Assembly: GCF_900188025.1 (NCBI RefSeq)
Contig: NZ_FZNO01000001.1
Location: 62,001-126,000, forward strand
Reading direction: 5' to 3'
Source of the DNA: Blastococcus mobilis
GTDB lineage: Bacteria; Actinomycetota; Actinomycetes; Mycobacteriales; Geodermatophilaceae
Length of the DNA: 64,000 bases
This document shows positions 43,943 through 51,989 of this stretch, piece by piece. Position 1 is the first letter of the stretch; every line of letters begins with the position of its first letter. The position numbers and the translations under genes were made by a program. The notes beneath the pieces are model-generated. The model made no database searches and was not told the DNA's origin. It saw only the letters and a list, made by a program, of their open reading frames with translations.

Positions 43943-44340
43943 GCGAGCCGACCACCGACGACGCGCGGCGCGAGGCCGGCATGCGGACCCGGCGCGAGGT
44001 GCTCGGGGACGCCCACGTCGACCGCGCGGTGGCGGCCACGACCCCGTTCACCGCCGACTTCCAGGACTTCATCACCCGGACCGCCTGGGGTGATCTCTGG
44101 CAGCGCCCGGGGCTGGCCCGCCGCGACCGCAGCCTGATGACGCTGTCGATCACCATCGCGCTGCGGCACTGGGAGGAGTTCGCGCTGCACGTGCGGGCGG
44201 CGAAGAACAACGGGCTCACCGACGAGGAGATCGCCGAGGTGATCCAGCACGCCGCGATCTACGCCGGCGTCCCGGCCGCGAACCACGCGTTCAAGGTGGC
44301 CGCGCCCGTCCTCGAGGAGCTCCGCGACACCTCCGCCTGA
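43939..44340 (+). CDS. pcaC: 4-carboxymuconolactone decarboxylase
   Basis: This 133-residue all-helical CMD-fold protein has DFQDFITRTAWGDLWQRPGL and RDRSLMTLSITIALRHWEEFALHVRAAKNNGLT, typical of PcaC. It decarboxylates 4-carboxymuconolactone to the enol-lactone consumed by PcaD. The TTG start overlaps the pcaD stop, with a strong AGGAGG seven bases upstream. It is the last gene of the operon. A perfect 25-bp hairpin lies beyond it, shared with convergent pcaJ. Confidence 0.94.
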   Translation: MSEPTTDDARREAGMRTRREVLGDAHVDRAVAATTPFTADFQDFITRTAWGDLWQRPGLARRDRSLMTLSITIALRHWEEFALHVRAAKNNGLTDEEIAEVIQHAAIYAGVPAANHAFKVAAPVLEELRDTSA

Positions 44341-44396
44341 CGCTGATCGGCGCGCCGGCGCCGACACCGGCCCGCCGGGATCGCGACGGACGGGAA

Positions 44397-44451
44397 GGGA
44401 GTGCGCTGAGGCCCCGTTCCGCACTCCGGAACGGGGCCTCAGCGCACTCCC
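44397..44451. terminator. Perfect 25-bp inverted repeat between pcaC and pcaJ
   Basis: The arms at 44397-44421 and 44427-44451 match perfectly over 25 bases (starting GGGAGTGCGCTGAGGCC) around a 5-base loop CACTC. It sits between two convergent operons and should act as a bidirectional terminator. Confidence 0.8.
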
Positions 44452-44461
44452 TCGGGATGGG

Positions 44462-45130
44462 TCAGACGGTCGCGGGGAGGGGCATCGTCGGGCAGTCCTC
44501 GACGACGGTGAGCGGCGCGTCGGTGGCGGCCACGACCTCGTCGACGGTGACGCCGGGGGCCACCTCGCGCAGCACCAGGCCGTCGCCGGTGACGTCGATG
44601 ACGGCGAGGTCGGTGATGATCCGGTCGACGCAGGCCTTGCCGGTGAGCGGGAGGGTGCACTCCTCGACGATCTTGGCCGACCCGTCCCGGGCGACGTGCT
44701 CCATCATGATGATCACCTTGCGGGCGCCGTGGACGAGGTCCATGGCGCCACCCATCCCGTTGACCATCTTGCCGGGGATGAGCCAGTTGGCCAGGTCGCC
44801 GCGGGCGTTGACCTGCATGGCGCCGAGGATCGCGACGTCGAGGTGCTTGCCGCGGATCATCCCGAACGACAGCGCCGAGTCGAAGAAGCTGGCCCCCGGC
44901 AGGATCGTGACCGTCTCCTTGCCGGCGTTGATCAGGTCGGGGTCCTCCTCGCCCTCGAACGGGTAGGGGCCGACCCCGAGGATGCCGTTCTCGGAGTGCA
45001 GGACGACGTGGATGTCGTCGGGCACGTAGTTCGGCACCAGGGTCGGCATCCCGATCCCGAGGTTGACGTACTGGCCGTCCTCGAGCTCGAGGGCCACCCG
45101 GGCGGCGAGCTGCTCGCGGTCCAGTGTCAT
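44462..45130 (-). CDS. pcaJ: 3-oxoadipate (3-oxoacid) CoA-transferase subunit B
   Basis: This 222-residue subunit has [14 protein letters not shown] at the start, the catalytic Glu in [13 protein letters not shown] (about residues 45-57) and the CoA-transferase glycine segment [19 protein letters not shown]. Its ATG overlaps the TGA of the A subunit by one base. Sequence alone does not separate PcaIJ from ScoAB, which uses succinyl-CoA and acetoacetate. Position next to pcaHGBDC favours 3-oxoadipate. Confidence 0.9.
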   Translation of the reverse strand: MTLDREQLAARVALELEDGQYVNLGIGMPTLVPNYVPDDIHVVLHSENGILGVGPYPFEGEEDPDLINAGKETVTILPGASFFDSALSFGMIRGKHLDVAILGAMQVNARGDLANWLIPGKMVNGMGGAMDLVHGARKVIIMMEHVARDGSAKIVEECTLPLTGKACVDRIITDLAVIDVTGDGLVLREVAPGVTVDEVVAATDAPLTVVEDCPTMPLPATV

Positions 45131-45942
45131 CAGGCCGTTCCTTCCACGGTGGTGGCTTCTTCGCCGGCGCCGGCCGGGGTGCCGGTGCGGTCGGTGCGCG
45201 GGCGGGTGGTGCGCTTCTCGATCCCCTTGCCCTCGGGGCCCACGACGACGACGCGGTCGACGAAGACGCCGGGCAGGTGCACGTCCTCGGGGGTGATCTC
45301 GCCCGGCTCGACGAGCTCCTCGACCTCGGCGATGGTGATGCGCCCGGCCATGCCGGCCAGCGGGTTGAAGTTGCGCGCGGACTCGTGGAAGACCAGGTTG
45401 CCGTGCCGGTCGCCGCGGACCGCCCGGACCAGACCGAAGTCGGCGGTGAGCGCGGTCTCCAGCACGTACTGCTCGCCGTCGAAGACCCGCACCTCCTTGG
45501 GGGCGCTGGTCGCCACGACGTTGCCCTCGCTGTCGTAGCGGACCGGGATGCCCCCTTCGGCGACCATCGTGCCGACGCCGGTCGGCGTGTAGAAGGCGGG
45601 GATGCCGGTGCCGCCGGCGCGCAGCCGCTCGGCCAGCGTGCCCTGCGGGGTCAGCTCGACCTCCAGCTCGCCGGAGAGGTACAGCCGGGCCAGCTCCTTG
45701 TTGCCCCCGACGAACGAGCTGATCGTGCGGGTGATCCGCCCGGCGTAGAGGAGAACGCCCAGCGCCTGGTCGTCCACGCCGCAGTTGTTGGAAATCGTCG
45801 TGAGCCTCTTGGCACCCTGCTCGAGCAGGGCGTCGATCAGCTTGATCGGCACCCCGCACAGGCCGAACCCGCCGACCGCCAGCGTGGCGCCGTCGGGGAT
45901 GTCGGCGACCGCCTCCCGTGTCGAGGCCAGGACCTTGTCCAT
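45130..45942 (-). CDS. pcaI: 3-oxoadipate (3-oxoacid) CoA-transferase subunit A
   Basis: This 270-residue subunit has the family 1 signature [21 protein letters not shown] (about residues 23-43) and a central [22 protein letters not shown]. The last 25 residues are a disordered Thr/Ala/Glu tail. With subunit B it transfers CoA from succinyl-CoA to 3-oxoadipate, the penultimate step to acetyl-CoA plus succinyl-CoA. ATG 45942 has GGAG upstream. No pcaF thiolase follows within the window. Confidence 0.9.
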   Translation of the reverse strand: MDKVLASTREAVADIPDGATLAVGGFGLCGVPIKLIDALLEQGAKRLTTISNNCGVDDQALGVLLYAGRITRTISSFVGGNKELARLYLSGELEVELTPQGTLAERLRAGGTGIPAFYTPTGVGTMVAEGGIPVRYDSEGNVVATSAPKEVRVFDGEQYVLETALTADFGLVRAVRGDRHGNLVFHESARNFNPLAGMAGRITIAEVEELVEPGEITPEDVHLPGVFVDRVVVVGPEGKGIEKRTTRPRTDRTGTPAGAGEEATTVEGTA

Positions 45943-46160
45943 CGTCAGCTCCTCCGTGTACCGGGAACCGGCGGCAGGACGGCGTCCGGCCCCTGGTGCG
46001 TGCGCGTTCGATCCACCAACGTGCTCCCATCGCTCAGGACTGCGGTTCCCCAGTATCTATGCCGGAGCAGGCTGTTCCGACGTGCGGCCACCACTGGGTG
46101 GAATGGTCCCCGCACCTACCGGTCGGGGAACTCCTGGCCCGGGACCCCCGTTGCGCGGGC

Positions 46161-46535
46161 ATGGAGCTGACCTGCCCGAAGTGTCACGGTGCGATGCGGA
46201 CCTACGAGCGCAACGGCGTGCACGTCGACCAGTGCGCGGACTGCCGAGGCATCTTCCTCGACCGCGGCGAGCTGGACCGGCTGATCGACGCGGAGAACGC
46301 CTGGCACAGCGGCGCCCCGGCAGCGCAGGCCGAGCAGCCGTCCCACCAGCAGTCCACCCACCGCGAGTCGTCCCACCAGCAGTCCGCCCACGGGCAAAAG
46401 GTGTCGGGCGCCGGGCTGGGTGCGGTGGTCGGTGAGGTCCTGCGCCAGGTGCAGGGGTCCAAGCAGTCCTCGCACTCCTCCGGGTCGTACCACCGGCGGA
46501 AGAAGGAGTCCTTCCTCGGCGACCTCTTCGGCTGA
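46161..46535 (+). CDS. Zinc-ribbon (zf-TFIIB) domain protein
   Basis: This 124-residue protein has an N-terminal zinc ribbon CPKC...CADC (about residues 5-30), followed by GIFLDRGELDRLI, the full zf-TFIIB signature. A Gln/Ser/His-rich low-complexity middle and a basic C-terminal SYHRRKKESFLGDLF complete it. The family occurs widely in bacteria without known function. ATG 46161 places the ribbon at the N-terminus, as in homologues; longer starts add unrelated sequence. It converges on the MEDS gene with 25 bases between. Confidence 0.82.
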   Translation: MELTCPKCHGAMRTYERNGVHVDQCADCRGIFLDRGELDRLIDAENAWHSGAPAAQAEQPSHQQSTHRESSHQQSAHGQKVSGAGLGAVVGEVLRQVQGSKQSSHSSGSYHRRKKESFLGDLFG

Positions 46536-46560
46536 GCGCCGGCCGCCGGGGAGGTCCGGC

Positions 46561-47556
46561 TCAGGGCAGGCGGATCGTGAGACGCACGTGCGCGCCGTCG
46601 TCGTCGCCGGAGATGTCGACGTGGTCGCACAGCTGCCGGGCCAGCCACAGGCCCATGCCGCCGCGCGACAGGTCGTCGCCGTGCGCCGGCCCGTACCCGG
46701 CGAACGGGTCGTCGAAGCCGGGACCGTGGTCATCGATCGAGCAGACGATCCGGTCCTGGCCCACCCAGAGCCGCAGGCTGACCGGGGGCTTGCCGTGCCG
46801 GACGGCGTTGGACGTCATCTCGTCGATGGCGAGCAGGTAGTCCTCGACGGCGTCCGGCGGGGCGTCGACCGTTGCCAGTGCGGCGGCGACGGTGTGCCGC
46901 AGGGCGATGAAGTCGGTGATGTCGCGAACCCAGAGGCGCGGGGGAGTGCGCTCCAGGGGCTCGACGGGGATCGGCAGGGACCGCAGGTAGTCGGCGGGGG
47001 CGACGAAGTCGGGATTGTCTGCGCGGCCCTCCGGCGTCACGACGCGACCGTGGGTGCGCCGCGCGGACTCCAGGACGGTCTCGGGCAGACGTCGGGCGTC
47101 GAAGACGCACAGACCCCACAACGGCCAGTCCGCCAGTGCCTTGTTGATGACCGACTCGTAGCGTTGCCACTCCAGCCAGTCGCGCTCGGTCTCACCGAAG
47201 TCCACCTCGCCGACGATGCGCACCCGCACCACACCCTCGGCGGCGCGCTGCTCGGCCAGCTGCCGGAACGTCGTGATCGCCGTCGGCGTGCGCGCGCGAT
47301 AGACGTCGCCGCGTTCGAGGACGTGCACCCGCGGGTCACCGTCGACCGCGTCGCGCAGGACCGAGGCAGTCGCAGCACTGGTGGCGACCACGGCGGCGTC
47401 GCCGGCCTCCAGCCCCTCCAGCAGGAAGGGCACGGCCGCCGCGACGACCTGTTCGGGCTTCTCGTAGAGCAGCGCGTCGTGCGGGTAGGCGCCCGAGCTG
47501 CGCAGGTGGTCGACGGCGGGCGCGTCCGACCGTCCGCCCGCTGACCACTGCGTCAC
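46561..47556 (-). CDS. MEDS-domain / HATPase anti-sigma-type sensor protein
   Basis: This 331-residue protein has an N-terminal MEDS (DcmR-like sensory) domain (about residues 20-185; HDALLYEKPEQVVAAAVPFL) and a C-terminal RsbW-type HATPase (about 210-331) with N-box IDEMTSNAVRHG, G1 DDHGPGFDDP and G2 GGMGLWLARQL. There is no phospho-acceptor His, so it probably acts as a serine kinase or anti-sigma factor (RsbA-type) rather than a histidine kinase. GTG 47556 is the start, divergent from the aldehyde dehydrogenase gene. It probably belongs to the general stress response. Confidence 0.87.
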   Translation of the reverse strand: MTQWSAGGRSDAPAVDHLRSSGAYPHDALLYEKPEQVVAAAVPFLLEGLEAGDAAVVATSAATASVLRDAVDGDPRVHVLERGDVYRARTPTAITTFRQLAEQRAAEGVVRVRIVGEVDFGETERDWLEWQRYESVINKALADWPLWGLCVFDARRLPETVLESARRTHGRVVTPEGRADNPDFVAPADYLRSLPIPVEPLERTPPRLWVRDITDFIALRHTVAAALATVDAPPDAVEDYLLAIDEMTSNAVRHGKPPVSLRLWVGQDRIVCSIDDHGPGFDDPFAGYGPAHGDDLSRGGMGLWLARQLCDHVDISGDDDGAHVRLTIRLP

Positions 47557-47862
47557 TGATCCACCCCGAGATGTCTGTCGGCGCCCGGCATGCGGGGCTG
47601 CGGCTCCACGGTAAGGCAGAACGGTTTCCGGGGTGGGATGGACGCCGAGCGACGCGGCTCACCCGGCTCACCGGACGGCTCCGGGACCGCGGGTCAGGAC
47701 AGCGCCAGATCGGCTGCGGCCCGGCCCTGCGCCCGGGCGTGCCGGTAGCCGCGGACGGAGACGAGGCCGGACTGTGCCACGGCCGCACGGCACGATTGCC
47801 CGACCGGCCGGACGGGCAGGGGAGCAGTGCAGTCCGGCAGCGCAGACCCACGGGAGCCCAGC
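47557..47862. other. 306-base divergent intergenic region, no gene seen
   Basis: It holds the promoters of the MEDS gene and the aldehyde dehydrogenase gene. I see no convincing operator, riboswitch or RNA gene; the frames crossing it are shadows. Confidence 0.45.
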
Positions 47863-49287
47863 ATGGCCATCGCCACCGTCAACCCGGCCACCGGCGAGAC
47901 GCTCAAGACCTACGAGCCGCTGACCGACGAGGCACTGGAGGACAAGCTCGCGCGTGCGGCCACCGCGTGGGCGAGCTACCGGCGAACCTCGGCCGAGCAG
48001 CGGGCCGGCTGGCTGCGTGGGGCGGCCGACGTCCTCGACGCCGACGCCGACACCGTCGCAGAACTGATGACCACCGAGATGGGGAAGACGCTCGCCTCGG
48101 CGAAGGCGGAGGTCGCCAAGTGCGCGAAGGCGCTGCGCTGGTACGCCGAGCACGGGCCGGCGATGCTGGAACCCGAGCGCAAGGACGCCGAGGCCGTCAA
48201 GGCGAACGAGGCCTACGTGGTCTACCAGCCGATCGGTGTCGTCCTGGCGATCATGCCGTGGAACTTCCCGCTGTGGCAGGCCATGCGCTTCGCTGCCCCG
48301 GCGCTGATGGCCGGCAACGTGGGGCTCCTCAAGCACGCCAGCAACGTGCCGCAGACGGCGCTGTACCTGGAGGAAATCTTCCGCAAGGCGGGCTTTCCCG
48401 AAGACGTGTTCCAGACGCTGCTCATCGGGTCCGGCACGATCGAGCGGGTGCTGCGCGACGACCGCGTCGCGGCGGCGACACTGACCGGAAGCGCCCCGGC
48501 CGGGCAGTCGGTGGCCTCGATCGCCGGCGACGCGCTCAAGCCGACCGTCCTGGAGCTCGGCGGCAGCGACCCGTTCATCGTCATGCCCTCGGCGCACCTG
48601 GACAAGGCGGCGGAGGTCGCCGTCACCGCGCGCAACCAGAACAACGGCCAGAGCTGCATCGCGGCCAAGCGGTTCTTCGTGCACCGCGACGTGGCGGAGG
48701 AGTTCACCCGGCTGTTCGCCGAGAAGATCGCGGCGCTCACCGTCGGCGACCCGATGGACCCCGACACCCAGGTCGGCCCCCTCGCCACCGAGTCCGGGCG
48801 CGACGACGTGGAGAGATACGTGCAGGACGCCGTCGACAAGGGCGCGACCGTCCTCGTCGGCGGCACGCGGGTCGACCGGCCCGGCTGGTTCTACGCGCCG
48901 ACCCTGCTCACCGGGATCACCCCGGAGATGGATCTGTACTTCGAGGAGGTGTTCGGCCCGGTAGCGGCGCTGTTCACCGTCGACAGCCTCGACGAGGCCA
49001 TCGAGATCGCGAACAGCCACCCGTACGGCCTGGGCGCCAACCTCTGGAGCGAGGACGAGGACGAGCGCACGCAGTTCATCAGAGACATCGCCTCCGGCCT
49101 GGCGTTCGTCAACGGGATGGTCACCAGCTACCCCGAGTTGCCCTTCGGTGGCGTGAAGCAGAGCGGATACGGCCGGGAGCTGACCGAACTGGGCATGCGC
49201 GAGTTCATGAACGCCAAGACCGTCTGGATCGGGCCGCCCAGCAGCGAGCAGGCCGACGGCGACACCGCGGGCGCCGCCTCGGAGTGA
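47863..49287 (+). CDS. Succinate-semialdehyde dehydrogenase (Sad/YneI-type aldehyde dehydrogenase)
   Basis: This 474-residue aldehyde dehydrogenase has NAD(P)-binding MPWNFPLWQAMRFAAPALMA, the general base Glu in VLELGGSDPF (about residue 230) and catalytic Cys in NNGQSCIAAKRF (about 264). GQSCIAAKR and ELGGSDPFIV mark the Sad/YneI branch that oxidises succinate semialdehyde to succinate. The ATG at 47863 is preceded by GGGAG. No GABA aminotransferase is adjacent, so the aldehyde source is unclear and other short aldehydes are possible. Confidence 0.9.
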   Translation: MAIATVNPATGETLKTYEPLTDEALEDKLARAATAWASYRRTSAEQRAGWLRGAADVLDADADTVAELMTTEMGKTLASAKAEVAKCAKALRWYAEHGPAMLEPERKDAEAVKANEAYVVYQPIGVVLAIMPWNFPLWQAMRFAAPALMAGNVGLLKHASNVPQTALYLEEIFRKAGFPEDVFQTLLIGSGTIERVLRDDRVAAATLTGSAPAGQSVASIAGDALKPTVLELGGSDPFIVMPSAHLDKAAEVAVTARNQNNGQSCIAAKRFFVHRDVAEEFTRLFAEKIAALTVGDPMDPDTQVGPLATESGRDDVERYVQDAVDKGATVLVGGTRVDRPGWFYAPTLLTGITPEMDLYFEEVFGPVAALFTVDSLDEAIEIANSHPYGLGANLWSEDEDERTQFIRDIASGLAFVNGMVTSYPELPFGGVKQSGYGRELTELGMREFMNAKTVWIGPPSSEQADGDTAGAASE

Positions 49288-49301
49288 GCCCCTGATCGCC
49301 G

Positions 49302-49340
49302 GGGCCGGCGCGCGAAGGGCTGTCCGCCGCGCGCCGGCCC
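49302..49340. terminator. Hairpin between aldehyde dehydrogenase and UBP zinc-finger genes
   Basis: A perfect 13-bp stem GGGCCGGCGCGCG / CGCGCGCCGGCCC with a 13-base loop lies between convergent genes. Confidence 0.65.
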
Positions 49341-49365
49341 GGTCAGACTCGGCCGGGAACTGGAA

Positions 49366-49710
49366 TCAGTGCAGTCGCGACCGCCAGTCGGCGGGGACCC
49401 GCCCCCGCGGTCCCGGTGCGGGCTGGTCGAGGGGGTGGTGCTGCGGCGGGGCCAGCGCCGGCCCGGCCACCGGCCGCTCGGACGAGAAGTCCCAGAACCA
49501 GTCCTCGCCCGGCTCGAAGCTGCGCATCACCGGATAGCCGGCGGATGTCGCATGGGCGCGAGCGTGCTGGTTGGGCGAGGAGTCACAGCAGCCGATGTGC
49601 CCGCACCGCGCGCAGCGACGGAGGTGGAACCACCAGCCGCCCGCGGCCTCGCACTCCACGCACCCGGGTCCGCTGGGTGGCACCGATGCATCGATCGCGG
49701 CTGCGGTCAT
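49366..49710 (-). CDS. UBP-type zinc finger protein
   Basis: This 114-residue protein has a ZnF-UBP domain covering about residues 14-85: CVECEAAGGWWFHLRRC, ARCGHIGCCDSSPNQHA and HATSAGYPVMRSFEPGEDWFW supply all expected Cys/His zinc ligands and the Trp/Phe pocket. In eukaryotes this fold binds the C-terminal Gly-Gly of ubiquitin; the bacterial ligand is unknown. The C-terminal 30 residues are Pro-rich and disordered. ATG 49710 follows GGGAGAA. It is divergent by 31 bases from the DUF5709 gene and close to the kinase/flavoprotein locus. Confidence 0.88.
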   Translation of the reverse strand: MTAAAIDASVPPSGPGCVECEAAGGWWFHLRRCARCGHIGCCDSSPNQHARAHATSAGYPVMRSFEPGEDWFWDFSSERPVAGPALAPPQHHPLDQPAPGPRGRVPADWRSRLH

Positions 49711-49741
49711 CGCGTTCTCCCGCCCCGAGAGGACTGTCGGC

Positions 49742-50218
49742 ATGGAACCCGGTATCCACGGTACGGACGGCACCGACCCCGAGGAAGCCTCCGGGCTGCT
49801 GGCAGCGGAGGACACCCTCGAGGACCCGCGCGGCCTGCGCGATGTCCTGGACACCGGCTGGTCGGTGCCCGAGCGGCCCTGGGCGGTGAACGACCGGGGC
49901 ACCACGGAGGCCGAGGAGTCCGCGGGGGAGAGCCTCGACGGCCGGCTGGCCCGTGAGCTCCCCGACGGCACTGCCGACGAGGGCGACGGGCTCGGCGACG
50001 CGTCCGACACCGACGGCGAACTGCTCGACGACGAGGTGGGGGACGTGCGGTCCGGCCGCCTGATCGACGCCGACGACGGCGGGACGGAGGACACCGACGA
50101 CGAGCTGTGGGCGCAGGACGAAGGCATCGACGGCGCCGCCGCCTCGGCCGAGGAGGCCGCGATCCACGTCGTCCGGGACCGCGACCAGCGGGCGCCGCGA
50201 CCGCGTTTTCGCGACTAG
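49742..50218 (+). CDS. DUF5709 acidic protein
   Basis: This 158-residue, highly acidic protein is mostly Asp/Glu/Gly and predicted disordered. The pattern EDTLEDPRGLRDVLDTGWSVPERPWAVNDRGTTEAEES and the following SLDGRLARELPD matches the actinobacterial DUF5709 family. No function is known. ATG 49742 is divergent from the UBP zinc-finger gene, which implies a shared promoter region of only 31 bases. Repeat copy C lies directly downstream. Confidence 0.82.
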   Translation: MEPGIHGTDGTDPEEASGLLAAEDTLEDPRGLRDVLDTGWSVPERPWAVNDRGTTEAEESAGESLDGRLARELPDGTADEGDGLGDASDTDGELLDDEVGDVRSGRLIDADDGGTEDTDDELWAQDEGIDGAAASAEEAAIHVVRDRDQRAPRPRFRD

Positions 50219-50237
50219 CGTTGGGCCCAGCCGCACG

Positions 50238-50303
50238 GCAAGAGGACCCTCCTGCCCCCACCCCTCGCAAGCTGGCGGCGGGCCCCTGCAGGAGGGCCAC
50301 GGC
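50238..50303. repeat. Dispersed intergenic hairpin repeat, copy C
   Basis: It carries AGAGGACCCTCCTGCCCCC, CCTCGC-AAGCT-GGCGGCGGG and GCAGGAGGGCC. CCCTCCTGC pairs with GCAGGAGGG to form a stem. It aligns with copy A over most of its length, including the CTCGC-AGCT-GCGGCGG core. It lies between the DUF5709 gene and the response-regulator gene. Confidence 0.62.
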
Positions 50304-50332
50304 CGGGCCGGAGCTCGCCGACAGGAGCTGCC

Positions 50333-51989
50333 ATGGGCAAGCCCGTCCTGCTCAGCGTGGACGACGACCCCGGGGTCTCCCGGGCGGTCGCCCGGGACCT
50401 GCGCCGGTACTACGGGAAGGACTTCCGGGTGCTGCGCGCGTCCTCGGCCCAGGAGGCGCTGGAAGCCCTCCGCGAGCTGAAGCTCCGGGGGGACACCGTG
50501 GCCGCGCTGCTGGCGGACTACCGGATGCCGCAGATGAACGGCATCGAGTTCCTCGAGCAGGCGATGGATCTGTTCCCGGGGCCCGGCGGGCGCTGCTGAC
50601 CGCCTACGCCGACACCGACGCCGCCATCCAGGCGATCAACGTCGTTGACGTCGACTTCTACCTGCTCAAGCCGTGGGACCCGCCGGAGGAGAAGCTCTAT
50701 CCCGTCGTCGACCAGATGATCCAGGCCTGGCGGGACAGTCCCGACGCCGCCGTGGCGGACGTCAAGCTCGTCGGCCACCGCTGGTCGGCGCCGTCGTTCC
50801 GTGCGCGCGACCTCCTCGCCCGCAACGCCGTCCCCTACCGCTGGTACAGCCGGACGAGCCGGAGGGACAGCGCCTGCTCGAGGCCGCCGACGCCGGTCCG
50901 GACGACGTCCCCGTGATCATCACCCCGGAGGGCGTCGTGCTGAAGGCGCCGACCGAGTCGGAGCTGGCCTCCGTCGTGGGTCTCAGCGTCGCTCCCGAGT
51001 CGGACTTCTACGACCTGATCGTGGTGGGCGGTGGCCCGGCCGGGCTCGGCGCCGCCGTCTACGGCGCCTCCGAGGGGCTGCGGACGGTGCTCGTCGAGCG
51101 GGAGGCCACCGGCGGCCAGGCCGGCCAGAGCAGCCGGATCGAGAACTACCTCGGGTTCCCGAACGGGGTGTCCGGTGGGCAGCTGGCCGACCGTGCGCGG
51201 CGCCAGGCACGGAAGTTCGGGGCGGAGATGCTCCTGGCCCGCGACGTCGTCGCCCTGGAAGCGCACGGGTCCAAGCGGGTGCTGCGCTTCGACGACGGCA
51301 GCAGCATCGCCGCGCACGCCGTCGTCCTCGCCACGGGCGTCTCCTACCGCAGTCTCGGCGTGGACGGGGCGGACGGGCTGACCGGTCGCGGCGTGTACTA
51401 CGGCTCCGCGATGACGGAGGCGGCCGAGTGCGCCGACCAGAAGGTGTACATCGTCGGCGGCGCGAACTCGGCGGGCCAGGCGGCGGTCTTCTTCGCCCGG
51501 TACGCGCGTTCGGTGCACCTGCTGGTCCGGGGGCCCTCGCTCGAGGCCTCGATGTCGCACTACCTCGTCGAGCAGCTGGCCGCGATCGAGAACGTCCACG
51601 TGCACACCTGCACGACGGTGGCGGAGGCGCACGGCGCCGACCACCTGGAGGAGCTGACGCTCCAGGACGCGGTGACGGGCGAACGCTCGACCCACCCCGC
51701 CAGTCGCCTTCTCGTCTTCATCGGCGGCGCGCCCCGGACGAACTGGCTGGACGGCGTCGTCGTGCGGGACGAACGTGGCTTCATCCCGACCGGCCCCGGT
51801 CTGCTGGAGGACGGCCGCCGACCGCACGGCTGGACCCTGGACCGCGACCCCTACTTCCTCGAGTCGAGCGTGCCCGGGGTGTTCGTCGCCGGTGACGTGC
51901 GGGCGGAGTCGGTGAAACGGGTGGCCTCGGCGGTCGGTGAGGGCGCCATGGCCGTCACCCTCGTGCACCGGTACCTGGGGGAGCGATGA
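50333..51989 (+). pseudogene. Response regulator fused to TrxR-like FAD oxidoreductase, with two -1 frameshifts
   Basis: Three segments in successive frames make one expected 552-residue protein. 50333 to about 50580 encodes the receiver N-terminus (SVDDDPG; phospho-Asp in LLADYRMPQMNG). From about 50590 to 50850 the next frame gives the receiver end (LLTAYADTDA; Lys in YLLKPWDPP). From about 50850 a third frame gives a pyridine-nucleotide flavoprotein (VVVGGGPAGLGAA; VYIVGGANSAGQAAV; VFVAGDVRAESVKRVASAVG). Each junction is explained by one missing base. The TrxR CxxC is absent, replaced by YYGSAMTEAAEC. It overlaps the downstream kinase by ATGA. Either sequence errors or genuine inactivation would give this. 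Confidence 0.85.

Noticed and set aside
44462-45942. ScoAB (acetoacetate CoA-transferase) as an alternative to PcaIJ
   Set aside because: Sequence alone cannot decide; context beside pcaHGBDC made PcaIJ the preferred name, so ScoAB is kept only as a caveat.
44462-46030. 522-codon minus-strand frame merging both CoA-transferase subunits
   Set aside because: Subunit B homology begins at 45130, and the upstream half lies in the wrong frame relative to the well-conserved subunit A.
50333-50599. Stand-alone 88-residue receiver protein
   Set aside because: It stops in the middle of the receiver fold before the conserved Thr and Lys, which follow immediately in the next frame. It is better explained as a frameshifted fusion.
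51000-51989. Thioredoxin reductase (trxB) call for the flavoprotein part
   Set aside because: The redox-active CxxC expected after GRGV is absent, so the gene symbol trxB is not warranted.
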